Shown piece by piece: positions 1-9,434 of a stretch of DNA of 64,000 nt. The stretch lies in the NCBI RefSeq assembly GCF_024139115.2, contig NC_085139.1, forward strand, positions 67,375,203-67,439,202. Reading direction: 5' to 3'. Numbering within the stretch: position 1 is the first letter of the stretch; each line of letters begins with the position of its first letter. The position numbers and the translations under genes are program-made. This DNA comes from Armigeres subalbatus. Lineage: Eukaryota; Arthropoda; Insecta; Diptera; Culicidae. The notes beneath the pieces were generated by a model, which saw only the letters and a program-made list of their open reading frames with translations, was not told the DNA's origin and did not search any database.

Positions 1-700
1 GGGCGCACGGTTCTGAAGTGTGGCCTGCTATTTACCAGATAGATTCCAAAATAAAATAGATTCCAAAATAAATTTTAAACGAGTCATATTTATCAAAATC
101 TAGTGCGTTATTATTGTTTCAAAATGCATTTCTATTCGAGTTTTCTCTCTTTGTCATGATATCTACAAAAAGACTGACTCTCGCGATAGATTATAAGCTA
201 CTTTTCGAGCTTCATTTGTTTGATGGAAACTGCAAATTTAGAAGAAAAAATGACTGACTAGTTTTTGTTTGCGTTAACATTGTAGTAGGTAGAGTAGTGA
301 TGATTGCTGATCTCGATGAAATTGTGAAAAAAATGGTTGTTGATATGAAAATGATGATGTTGTGTGGTTATGCAAGTGTTAGTGAAAAGGTTAATTCACA
401 AGTTGGTATTGATGGTGTAGACATAATGACAAAAGAAGCTAGGTAAAAGATAGAGTTGATTTAAACGGGATGGGAACATGTTCGCAGTGAGTATGAAGAA
501 TGAAATGCAATATTGAATTAAGGTGCTAGAAGTGGGAATTATTTTATAATTATACTAGAAATAATGTAAAATATTTGGTACATGTCCAATGAAAGCTAGT
601 AGAAGTGTCGGTTCTTATATGATATATAACAGCGCTGTTTTGAAGATCGATTCATTGTGTGTGTGTTCATGACTGTAAATAAGATATTTGTGATGACAGG
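1..700. other. AT-rich sequence, no gene seen
   Basis: No open frame here resembles a known protein, and no splice-flanked exon or structural RNA is recognisable. The sequence is AT-rich and low in CpG, like the other intergenic or intronic parts of the window. Confidence 0.5.
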
Positions 701-702
701 GA

Positions 703-1140
703 CAATAGTAATTATGATAGTGATGGTGGTGAAAACGATAATAAGTGATGCTACCGGGAATATTTTATAGAAAATTATTTGAATCAAAGCTAAAATTAGA
801 GTTATTTGAATCAGGCCTTAACAGTGACCATTTGAGCAACGTAGCTTAGAAACGTCTGTTAATGATCAAAAATAGAGGCTCGTAGAAGCAAATTTAATCA
901 CCGGATCAACAGGAATAGACCTAGTGTTAAGTTGGAGTGATGAGTGATAGTTATAATGGTGAAAACGGTGATCAGTTATGTTATTGAAGGGGACTATTTA
1001 ATAAAACTATTTGGATCAGGCCTAAAACAGTGACCATTTGAGCAACGTGGCTTAGGAACGTCTGTTATTGATCTAAAATAGAGGCCCATAGAAGCAAATT
1101 TAATTACCGTGGGGAATAACAGGGATGGACCCGGAGTAGA
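703..1140. repeat. Decayed tandem duplication, about 206-bp period
   Basis: Two diverged copies of the same stretch lie head to tail. Landmarks are the ATTTGxATCAGGCC motif at 803 and 1009, followed in both by CAGTGACCATTTGAGCAACGT, a TAGAGGC motif and AGCAAATTTAAT. An upstream part (GTGAAAACG near 730 and 957) is also repeated. The copies differ by point changes and small indels. The source element is not recognised. Confidence 0.75.
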
Positions 1141-1173
1141 GTTTGAGTCAAGAGACTGCCAACGGGTTACATG

Positions 1174-1203
<30 letters not shown>
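1174..1203 (+). repeat. Poly(A) run, 30 nt
   Basis: Thirty uninterrupted A residues follow ACGGGTTACATG. It could be the tail of an old retroposed copy whose body overlaps the duplication upstream, but no clear flanking target duplication is visible. Confidence 0.8.
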
Positions 1204-1205
<2 letters not shown>

Positions 1206-1935
1206 TCAACAGATAAGCCTTAACAGTAATGCCGTCTTCGTACTTGGCTGCTTTTTTCAACTTTCAGTTTTAATGATGCAATAGGATTGCTGAAAGCATT
1301 ACAATTTCCAAAAAAAATAATTTAAAAGTGCAACACTTCCAGAAGCATCGTGGATTTATAATGCTCTGTATCTTTTTTCGGAATAAACATCAAATAACAG
1401 TGGCAGCTAAAAACAAGTATGAATAATCCTGATCTGCAAGGTCAAAATTATATTACATTGGTGTGGTAGATAAACTAAAACCATGAACATTTTTCTTTTG
1501 TTCAAAATTACTGAAATTTTGTTGCCCGTTTTCTAAGAAATGTTTGTTTTTTTGTTTGTTTGTTTTATGTTTGCACATTATGTCGATATTTGATGATTTG
1601 ACAAGGGTGATTACGACATTAAAAATTGTAGTGTTTTGATCTTTTGGCTTTTCATCCGTAATAAAACTTTTTAAAGAGTGGAATATTTTTAGTTTAATAT
1701 TTTTCTACAACTGGTCGCACCAAGCGGCTTGTTCGTTCAAGGATAACGGACATTGTTTCATATAAATTTAAGCATACATTTGCAGTAGGATATCCTCAGT
1801 TATGGGGTTGAGGGATATCCAATACGATTTGCGATTAACTAAATCTGATAAACGAAAATTTGAGCAGAAAAATCAATAATTTTTTGTTGGCACTTGGTGT
1901 GCTTTGGCTGAACCCCGACCAACTGACCTAATATA
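1204..1935. other. AT-rich sequence, no gene seen
   Basis: Nothing coding is recognisable. The only structure seen is an imperfect hairpin at 1788-1820, with arms GGATATCCTCA and TGAGGGATATCC that pair except for one bulged base. Confidence 0.45.
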
Positions 1936-2026
1936 ATAAAAACACCCAACCAGCGGATGGCAGATTTTTATACAGTTCTGCATAAGAACCTTACAGAAAC
2001 TGTATAATAACTGGGCATATACAATT
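1936..2026 (+). repeat. Dispersed repeat, copy 1
   Basis: The stretch with CCAACCAGCGGATGGCAGAT, TACAGTTCTGCATAAG, GAAACTGTAT and GGCATATAC recurs at 5331-5416 with about the same spacing. It is a dispersed element of unknown class. No terminal repeats are evident. Confidence 0.7.
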
Positions 2027-2339
2027 TCGGAAAACTTTTAATGTGGCTAAAAATCGGCAATTATGATTAGATTCGATAGAATTCATTCAATGACTAAAAT
2101 TTTTGAAAAAAAATCTTAACATTCAACCTAAAATATCTGCCCATTTTCTGGTTAAAGAATATCATACACGCTAAAAAAAGTTTTCAGTTCAAAATTTGAA
2201 AAAAGTTTCCGTCGAATTGTGCCAAATGGTGCAACAATGACCATGTAAAAACAGAATCGGGTGTATATATATTTCTTGCGCACTGTCAAAAAATTAAGCA
2301 TTTATTTTTAAAAGTTATTGTTGTATATTGTTGTATATG

Positions 2340-2620
2340 CATTTTGGTTCAAAAAGACGTTTGGCCGATTAGGTCATTTGGCCGAAAATGTCGTTTGACC
2401 CAAAATGGTTGTTTGGTACAAAGTGTCATTTGGCCTAAAGTGTCCTTAGGCTGAACTGGTTTTGGCCGAAAAAACCGTTTGCCCTGACAGGTCATTTAGC
2501 CGAAAATGCCTTTTGACCGAAATGGCTATTTTTGGCCTAATAGCCTTTTCGGTTAAATAAAAATTAGCGTGAAGCATTTCGCTTTCCACCAAATTACTTA
2601 AGGCAAAATGGCCCTTCCCC
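2340..2620. repeat. GGCCGAAA-type minisatellite, locus 1
   Basis: Degenerate tandem units of about 20 bp alternate TTTGGCC with GAAAATG, GTCATTTGGCC and CGTTTG. The same family recurs at 26440-27260. In both places it is followed by A-rich degenerate sequence with TCCAAA/GAATTTTC words, so the two loci share a compound organisation. Confidence 0.75.
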
Positions 2621-2639
2621 TTCTCGAACATTTGCTTGT

Positions 2640-2835
2640 GGACAAAAGAAAGAATTTTCTGAGAATATCCAAATAAAAATCCTCAAAAACACCGAAAAAA
2701 AAAAATCCTGTTGAAATACCGAACAATTTCTGTGAAAATTTAATTGAAGTCTCGTAAAAATTCGGAAGAATTTCCCATACACATTTAAAAAAATCCAAAG
2801 CAAATTCCAAAGAATTTTCTATGGAATTATCCAAA
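2640..2835. repeat. Degenerate A-rich repeat (AATTTTC/ATCC words)
   Basis: Loosely repeated GAATTTTCTGAGAATATCC-like words at roughly 20-24 bp intervals. It looks like a decayed relative of the TTCC-rich 24-bp repeats elsewhere in the window and directly follows the GGCCGAAA units. Confidence 0.4.
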
Positions 2836-3334
2836 AAAAAACCGGAAATTTATTTTTTCGACTAGTTAGTTTTCTGCAGCTGGAACAACACCATGCGATA
2901 TTTGGCCTTCATGATTCACTCTGTTTCATATTTACCAGATTTAACGAAGTGTTCCACATTTTCAATTTCAACCATTCTGTCGCTGGTTTTTAACGACGTC
3001 CACAAACTAGAGGTGTAATACGGATAGATTACCAACGATTTCAAAAGTTTTTAACGGTGTTGCATGACTTCTTCCTGTTCTCGATTGATGTCATCACTGA
3101 GCCTATGCCATACTGATGTACCCTGATAACCATAACAACAGAATTACGAATTTTAGTTTTAAGTTTTTTAATGTTTCTGTGTTGAACTTAATCCTAGAAT
3201 TAAAAAAAAAACACATAAATAAAGTTTAAAAAAAAAATTGTAATGTTTAAGAAAAGAAATGATAGTCTACTCAAAATGGCTTTTCCTTATCTTAAGGCTT
3301 CATTAAGCAAACGCAGATGAAGTTATCTTTTCTA
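2836..3334. other. Unassigned sequence
   Basis: No gene or clear repeat is recognised. A-rich tracts occur at 3200-3240. Confidence 0.4.
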
Positions 3335-3439
3335 TCTTCTTCTTCTCTGTATATAAAAACCAATCTATGTAAGTATGTTCGCTAACTACTTCTGAACTAC
3401 TTGACTGATTTCAACCGAATTTAAAACACACATTCACTA

Positions 3440-4180
3440 TCTCCAGAGGAAGCTAACAAAAGGGTGGGAGGGTTATTGGAAAAATGGTAAGGGAAACTCT
3501 TTATGAAACAATAAAATCGGCTTAATTTTTTACCCCCCGGCCCGATTTCAACCAAATTTGAAACGCACATTCTCTATTCCCAGGATAAGATAACAAAGGG
3601 AGAGAAATAGTCATTATAATAAGTGGGAGGGTATGGGAGGAGGGGAACTTTTAAAAAACGAGAAAATTAGGGTAACTTTTAACCCCCAGGTCCGATTTAA
3701 ACCAGATTTGGAACACACAGTCTCTGACACCGAGGGAAGATAACAAAGGGGTTGAGAGAGTCATTAGTAAAAGAGGGAAGATGGGCGTATTGTTTAGTTA
3801 ACGATCTTTTGTAACTTTTAAGCGGCTCTAATAATTTCCATCAAATTTGGAACGCGTGTACTCTGTCATAATACTATTATATAACAGATGGGAGGGTCAG
3901 GGGCACGTTAATAAAACGACCGTTTTTGCGTTAAACGTTAACGTTAAACGCAACATTTTAACCGAGTTTGGGACACGTACTCTTAATACTAAGGGGACGA
4001 TTATAAAGGAGTTGGAGGGTCATTGAAAAAAGCGGGAGGTGGTTACGGGGCGTGGGATATATTATTTAGAAAACGACTTCTTCGGTAAAATCGATTATAT
4101 ATTATATTATCGACCGATATCCTTAACAATTGCGACATATATTCTTTAGCCTAGACAGGCGATTATAGATGGAGGCGAAT
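3440..4180 (+). repeat. Decayed ~145-bp tandem repeat inside the Helitron
   Basis: A module with GATAACAAAGG, GGGAGGGTCATT, ACCCCC, CCGATTTxAACCAxATTTG and GxACACACxxTCTCT recurs near 3452, 3590, 3738, 3878, 4000 and 4163. Divergence increases to the right. About five to six copies are visible. Confidence 0.75.
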
Positions 4181-4269
4181 GAAAAAGCGTGAAAAACTTA
4201 AGACAATAGGCTTATCGGACGTTGGGCATACTTCCAAATTTCCCATTCTTTAGTTATGTTATTTGAGAT

Positions 4270-4630
4270 TGTAAAATTTCCTGAAATCTGAAAAAAAAAA
4301 TTGGCGTGTCCCCGAAAATAACATTTTCAAAACTTATCATATCCTTGCAAACATTTCTCCAGAAATGGCATTTCGCCCGAAAATGACAATTCCTCGAATA
4401 TGCCATTTCTAAAAAAAAATTCCGCGAATATGACATTTTCCCGAAAATGACAACAATCAATTTCGAATGTGACGTTTCCCCAAAAATGACTTTTTCTCAA
4501 AAATGTTATTTCCCCGAATATGACATTTCCCCGAAAATAACAATTCCTCGAAAATGACACTTCTCCGAATATGACAGTTTCGGTAAACTTCCTTTTCTCG
4601 GTAATATAATTTCCTAGAATATAACAGAAA
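4270..4630. repeat. ~17-bp minisatellite (CCGAAAATGACATTTCC)
   Basis: Tandem units built from TGACATTTCC and CCGAAAA/CCGAATA fill the right half of the Helitron. Copies vary by substitutions and small length changes. Confidence 0.8.
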
Positions 4631-5074
4631 TCAATGTTGTTAAAAATGATATCTACCTTCTTTTGATCATTGGATGTCAATTTTTTGATCTTCTTATCAA
4701 GTGAGGAGCATTGAGCATTGACAACAAAACACGATAAAACGGGGTCTTAGCGAAATCAAATTGGCAATTCCTACAGCTGCGAAATAAATCTGGAAATCCC
4801 GGACAAGGCCGGGTATGTACCAGCTAGTTAGAAATAAAATGAAAATGAAAAAAAAAAATGAAAAATCTGGGATCTAAGGTCAAGAGAGAAAAAAAAGCAT
4901 TTTCTATAGTTTTTGATGTCTTCCGTTTCCACAAGATGCTGTATGGACGCAACGAATCAAATGTTCGGTACGCAGATTTCCTGTCCCGGCTTATGTTATC
5001 GTTACGAAGGCTGGACGAGGATTACAGGATTACAGAATGGCCAAAGCAATCTTCGACGGCACAATTAGAGATGT

Positions 5075-5280
5075 CGCAAATTCATTGATTACTTCGATTA
5101 ATCGATTAATCGTTGTGATAATCGATTAATTTTGAATCGATTACTTCCCAACGATTAATCGACAAGAATCGAGAATAATCGATTAGTTACTAATCGATTA
5201 ATCGGGATTTTACGACTACGCTTAGATGTCGATTACTTCGATTAATCAATTCATCGTTGTGATAATTGATTATTTTGAAT
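5075..5280. repeat. ATCGATTAAT palindrome cluster with ~150-bp direct repeat
   Basis: Many copies of the self-complementary words ATCGATTAAT and TAATCGATTA lie together. The block from AGATGTCG through GATTACTTCGATTAATC and ATCGTTGTGATAAT occurs twice (about 5075 and 5225). Such ends are reminiscent of non-autonomous DNA transposons, but I cannot define termini or a target duplication. Confidence 0.6.
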
Positions 5281-5330
5281 GTGAGTAAAACACAAACTGG
5301 ACCAGTTCTCCAGCAAATGCTAATATTTTT

Positions 5331-5416
5331 AATGGTCCAACCAGCGCCGGATGGCAGATTTTAATACAGTTCTGCATAAGCATTTTACGGAAACTTTGTA
5401 AAGTTTTGGCATATAC
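5331..5416 (+). repeat. Dispersed repeat, copy 2
   Basis: Second copy of the element at 1936-2026. It stops at GGCATATAC, immediately before the hAT-like terminus at 5417, whereas copy 1 continues with AATTTCGG. The hAT-type element therefore probably inserted into this repeat. Confidence 0.65.
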
Positions 5417-7660
5417 TAGCGGTTCTCAACCTTTTTCGTGATTGGTACCCCCTCGAACCTGGGTACCCCCTATTTTATTTCGCTGTAAATGAAGTTTAAC
5501 TCATATTGAAAACGGACCTAAAAACTAACGGGATCTCCAAAAAGTTCCCTGCAATTTTCGTTGTTCCGTGGAACTTGCGAATTCGAATTTATATTTAAAC
5601 ATCAAGCTTTGAGGACTTTTGGAGGCTTCCGAGCCTCTTGAAAGTAGGATTCCGAGTCTCTTGATAGGAAGCTTCCAAGTGTCTTGAAAAGAGGTTTCCC
5701 AGTCTTTTGAAAGAACTACGAGTCTCTTCAAAGAAGGCTTCCGAGATTCTTGATAGGACGCTTCCGAGCCTCTTGAAAGGAGGATTCCGAACCTCTTGAT
5801 GGGAGGATTCCGAGACTCTCGAAAGGAGATTACGAGCCTTTTGAAAGGGGGCTTCCAAGCCCTTTGAAAGGAGGCTTCCGAGCCTCTTGAAAGGAGGCTT
5901 CCGAGTCTCTTGAAAGAAGGTTTCCGAGCCTCTTCAAAGAAGGCTTCCGAACCTCTTGAAAGAAGGCATTCGAGCCTCTTAGAAGGAGGCTTCCGAGCCT
6001 CTTGAAAAGAGGCTTCTGAGCCTCTTGAAAGAAGGCTTCCGAAACTCTTGAAAAGAGGCTTCCGAGCCTCTTGAAGAGAGGCTTCCGAGCCTCTTGAAAA
6101 GAGGCTTCCGAGTCTCTTGAAAGGAGGCTTCCGAGCCTCTTGAAAGAAGGCTTCCGAGCCTCTTGAAACGAGGCTTCCGAGCCTCTTGCAAGGAGGCTTC
6201 TGAGCCTCTTGAAAGAATGCTTCCGAACCTTTTGAAAGGCGGCTTCCGAGCCTCTTGAAATGAGGCTTCCGAGCCTCTTGAAAGGAGGCTTACGAGTCTC
6301 TTGGAAGAAGGCTTCCAAGCCTCTTAAAAGGCGGCTTCTGAGCCACCTGAAATGAATCTTCCGAGCCTTTTGAAATGAGGCTTCCGAGCTTCTTGAAGAG
6401 AGGCTTCCGAGCCTCTTGAAAGGAGGCTTCCAAGCCTCTTGAAAGGAGGCTTCCAAGCCTCTAGAAAGGAAGCTTCCAAGCCTCTAGAAAGGAGGCTTCC
6501 AAGCCTCTTGAAAGTAGGTCTATTGCAATACTTTCGATCTTGAAATGAGGCTTCCAAGATTCTTGAAAGGAGGATTCCGGGCCTCCTGAAAGGTGGCTTC
6601 CGAGCCTCTTGAAAGGAGGCTTCGTAGCCTCTCGAAAGGAGGCTTCCTAGCCTCTTGAAAGGAGGCTTCCGAGTCGCTTAAGATGAGGCTTCCGAGCCGC
6701 TTGAGGGGAGGCTTCCGAGCCTTGCAAGGAGGCTTCCGAGTCGCTTGAGAGGAGGCTTCCGAGCCTTGAGAGGAGGCTTCCGAGCCTCTTGAAGAGAGGC
6801 TTCCGAGTCTCTTGAAAGGAGGCTTCCGAGATCTTTGAAATGAGGCTTCCAAACTCTTTGAAATGAGGCCTCAGAGCCTCTTGAAAAAAGGCCTCCGAGC
6901 CTCTTGAAAGGAGACTTCAGAGCCTCTTGAAAGAAGGTTTTCGTGCTTCTTGAAAGGAGGCTTCCAATCCTCTTGGAAGGAGGCTTTTAAGCCTTTTGGA
7001 AGGAGGCTTCCAAGCCTCTTGGAAAAAGGATTCCGAGTTTCTGGAAAGCAACCTCCTTGGAAGGTGGTTCTCAGGCCTTTTAGAAGAAGGCTTCCAAGCC
7101 TCTTGGAAAGTGGCTTTCGATTTTCTGGAAAGCCTAGTTAAATATATCTTTCGAGATTCTTGAAAGAAGGCTTCCGAGTCACTTGAAAGGAGGCTTCCGA
7201 GCCTCTGGAAAGAAGGTTTCCGAGCTTCTTGAAGCAAGGCTTCCAACACTCTTTAAAGGAAGCCTCCAAGCCTCTTGAAAGGAGGCCTCCAAGCCTCTTG
7301 GAAGGAAGATTCCAAGCCTCTTTAAAGGAGGATTTCAAGCCCCTTGGAAGGAGGCTTCCGAGTTTCTGGAAAGCCTAGTGAAATAAGGCTTTCAAGATTC
7401 TTGAAAAAAGGCTTTCGAGATTCTCCAAGGAGACCTCCAAGCCATTTGAAAGGAGGCTTTTGAGACTCACGAAAGAGGCTTCCGAGTCTCTTGAAAGGAG
7501 AATCCGAGCCTTTTGAGAAGTGGCTTCCAAGTTTTTAGCAACGAAGCTTCTGAGCTTTACCTAAACAGGCATGAACTCTCAAATAGAGGCTTTCGAACCT
7601 TTAGATTCTAGATTTTTGTACAGAAGAATTTTATTCAACATTTTGCCAAAATCAAAATAC
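5417..7660 (-). mobile_element. Degraded hAT-type element carrying 23-bp minisatellite
   Basis: It begins with TAGCGGTTCTCAACCTTT, matching the terminal CAGCGGTTCTCAACCT of the intact element at 61401-63608 except for the first base, followed by homologous GGTACCCCCTCGAAC sequence. Beyond the array, CGAACCTTTAGATTCTAGATTTT and TTTTATTCAACATTTT (7595-7655) match the reverse complement of 61500-61625. It is therefore a copy in the opposite orientation. The far terminal repeat is absent, so this copy is truncated or eroded and no target duplication can be shown. Confidence 0.75.
5595..7620 (+). repeat. 23-bp minisatellite array A
   Basis: About 85-90 tandem units of 23 bp built on the palindrome GAGGCTTCCGAGCCTC plus TTGAAAG. 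Units vary by substitutions, and a non-repeat island (TCTATTGCAATACTTTCGAT) occurs near 6517-6540. The minus strand of the unit has no stop codon in any frame, which explains the long SFQEARKPPFKRLGSLLSRG-like open frames. These are not genes. Confidence 0.92.
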
Positions 7661-9370
7661 AAAGTATTAGAATAAAAAAATATATCAAAGCTTTATCAAT
7701 AAGATTTTATTTGAAACGCAATGGGGTATAAGTGACAAAACCTTAGTTTTGAAAAAATGGGTTCAAAATGTTTTAGATTCATACTATTTGTGTGGTAGTT
7801 CAAAAATTGAAAAAAAATTCTGTGGATTTTCACACTTTTTATAAACAACGTACACACTAAGTATATCAACATATTTCCGCAAAGCTCTAGAGCCAAGAAT
7901 TGTTTGCTCAATTTTGATCAAAATGGAATTGAATTGTAAGTTCGTATACTAATATTCGGTTTCCTTAATGATCAACAGGGTGTGTGCTACATGTTGCGGA
8001 TGGAAGCTATGGGAGGTGTGAATTGTATATGCCAAGATATTATCACATAACATAAGTGGATCCAACCCAAAAGTTGACCCCCTTTTGATGAGCCAAAACT
8101 GTTATAATTGGGAACGGGAAATCGTTCTGTCATTTCCAAGTGTAAACAAATACCATATGATCAGAAAATTATAACACTTTTTTCCAAGACTACAAAGAGC
8201 AAGATCTGTAGCCGAAGTATAATGATATTTATTTTTCTATCATCAATTTTTTACAATGTTTTTAAAAATGGCGGATTGCATCCAAAAGAAGGTCTCTCCT
8301 ATGGTGTAGCTAACCAATTTATATTTGATGAAATCTAATTTGATTTATTTGTAGAGTAAACTTCTATTTTCAGGCGATTTTCGATTAAATCTTCGTCTTT
8401 TATCCATTTTAACTTATTTATCATACGAAAACAAAATTTATTTTACATTGATATAATATTTTTGAGTCAGCATGGTAAAAATGTAGATTTTATTCAACAT
8501 GTGTAGAAAAGTATATTCCTTAGAACTGTTCTACATTGGGAACGAATCTTTATATACGCAGTCTTCGGGTTTTTCGAAAGGATGACGAGGGATAAACCAA
8601 TGTTTGTCTACGATGCGCAACAATAACAAAATATATAGATTAGAAGCAACATTATAAATTATCAATCGTACGAAAGCAAGCTCACTTATCATAATGCAGG
8701 AGAGCATCGCAACTGTGAGATGTTTCCAATTTGGATATCACATAAAATGAAAATGTGATGATTCAACATTGAAATCAAGATAATCTTCATCATGCCATGA
8801 AGCACGTAATCTGAATAGGTTATTACGATGTACGATATTAATGTTATCTCTTTCCATGGCATTCTTTTCATTATTAGAACATTGCTTTTGGGTTGATAGT
8901 ATTCCGAATACTCTTTACCAAAAGTAGAGCAATTTCAACGACATGTAAAAAGGAAATAGAAAACACCAAAACTGTGCATTGAACATTTAACTGAGGGTAA
9001 ATCTAGGTGACGCATCTCCTTTTTAAAAATCGATATTTCTTCAAAATAATCCTTTCTTTTCTACTTTAATATTGTTTACCCCAATCTCCAATTAATTATA
9101 AAAAAAACAATTTCAGCTCCTAAACACCCAACGCCACTAGGGAAAATCTTTTGAATAATTCCAACGCGAATCGTATACAGATATACAATATAAGTCGCGT
9201 GACCCCTTGTTAGACAAAATACTGTTATACTATCTTCTGACGTTTCGATGTTCCGTATAACAAATAAAAAGTGTTATAAGGGTACAACTTTTGCTACCCG
9301 AGTTACACATATGTTATGTGATATTATTCAATAGTTTTTTTGTACATGTGAATCGACAGTCTTAAGCTTG
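7661..9370. other. Unassigned AT-rich sequence
   Basis: No exon, RNA gene or defined transposon end is recognised. The open frames here are short, AT-driven and unlike known proteins. Confidence 0.45.
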
Positions 9371-9434
9371 ACCGGAGCGAGAATCGAACTCATACTCCAT
9401 AGCGCATGCGTCTAGACGCACGGCCAGGAAGCCT
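9371..9434 (-). mobile_element. tRNA-like SINE head (fragment)
   Basis: On the minus strand, AGGCTTCCTGGCCGTGCG is followed by a B-box-like GAGTTCGATTCTC and CGCTCCGG. It shares TCTAGACGCATGCGCTATGG with the longer copy at 17990-18112. A real tRNA is unlikely because no full cloverleaf can be drawn. It fits the pol III promoter head of a tRNA-derived SINE. Confidence 0.6.

Larger units (their letters stand above)
3335..4827 (+). mobile_element. Non-autonomous Helitron-like element
   Basis: The left end starts with TCTTCTTCTTCTCTGTATAT, preceded by A, and begins with the TC expected of Helitrons. The right end has a short GC hairpin (CCCGG at 4798-4802, CCGGG at 4809-4813), ten bases, then CTAG at 4824-4827 followed by T. 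That is the Helitron rule: hairpin 10-12 nt upstream of CTRR, inserted between A and T, with no target duplication. The interior has no Rep/helicase reading frame, only two decayed tandem-repeat blocks, so it would depend on an autonomous partner. The exact left base is less certain than the right. Confidence 0.75.

Noticed and set aside
994..1260. 88-codon frame with a poly-Phe run
   Set aside because: It is the antisense reading of the A30 tract and has no family resemblance.
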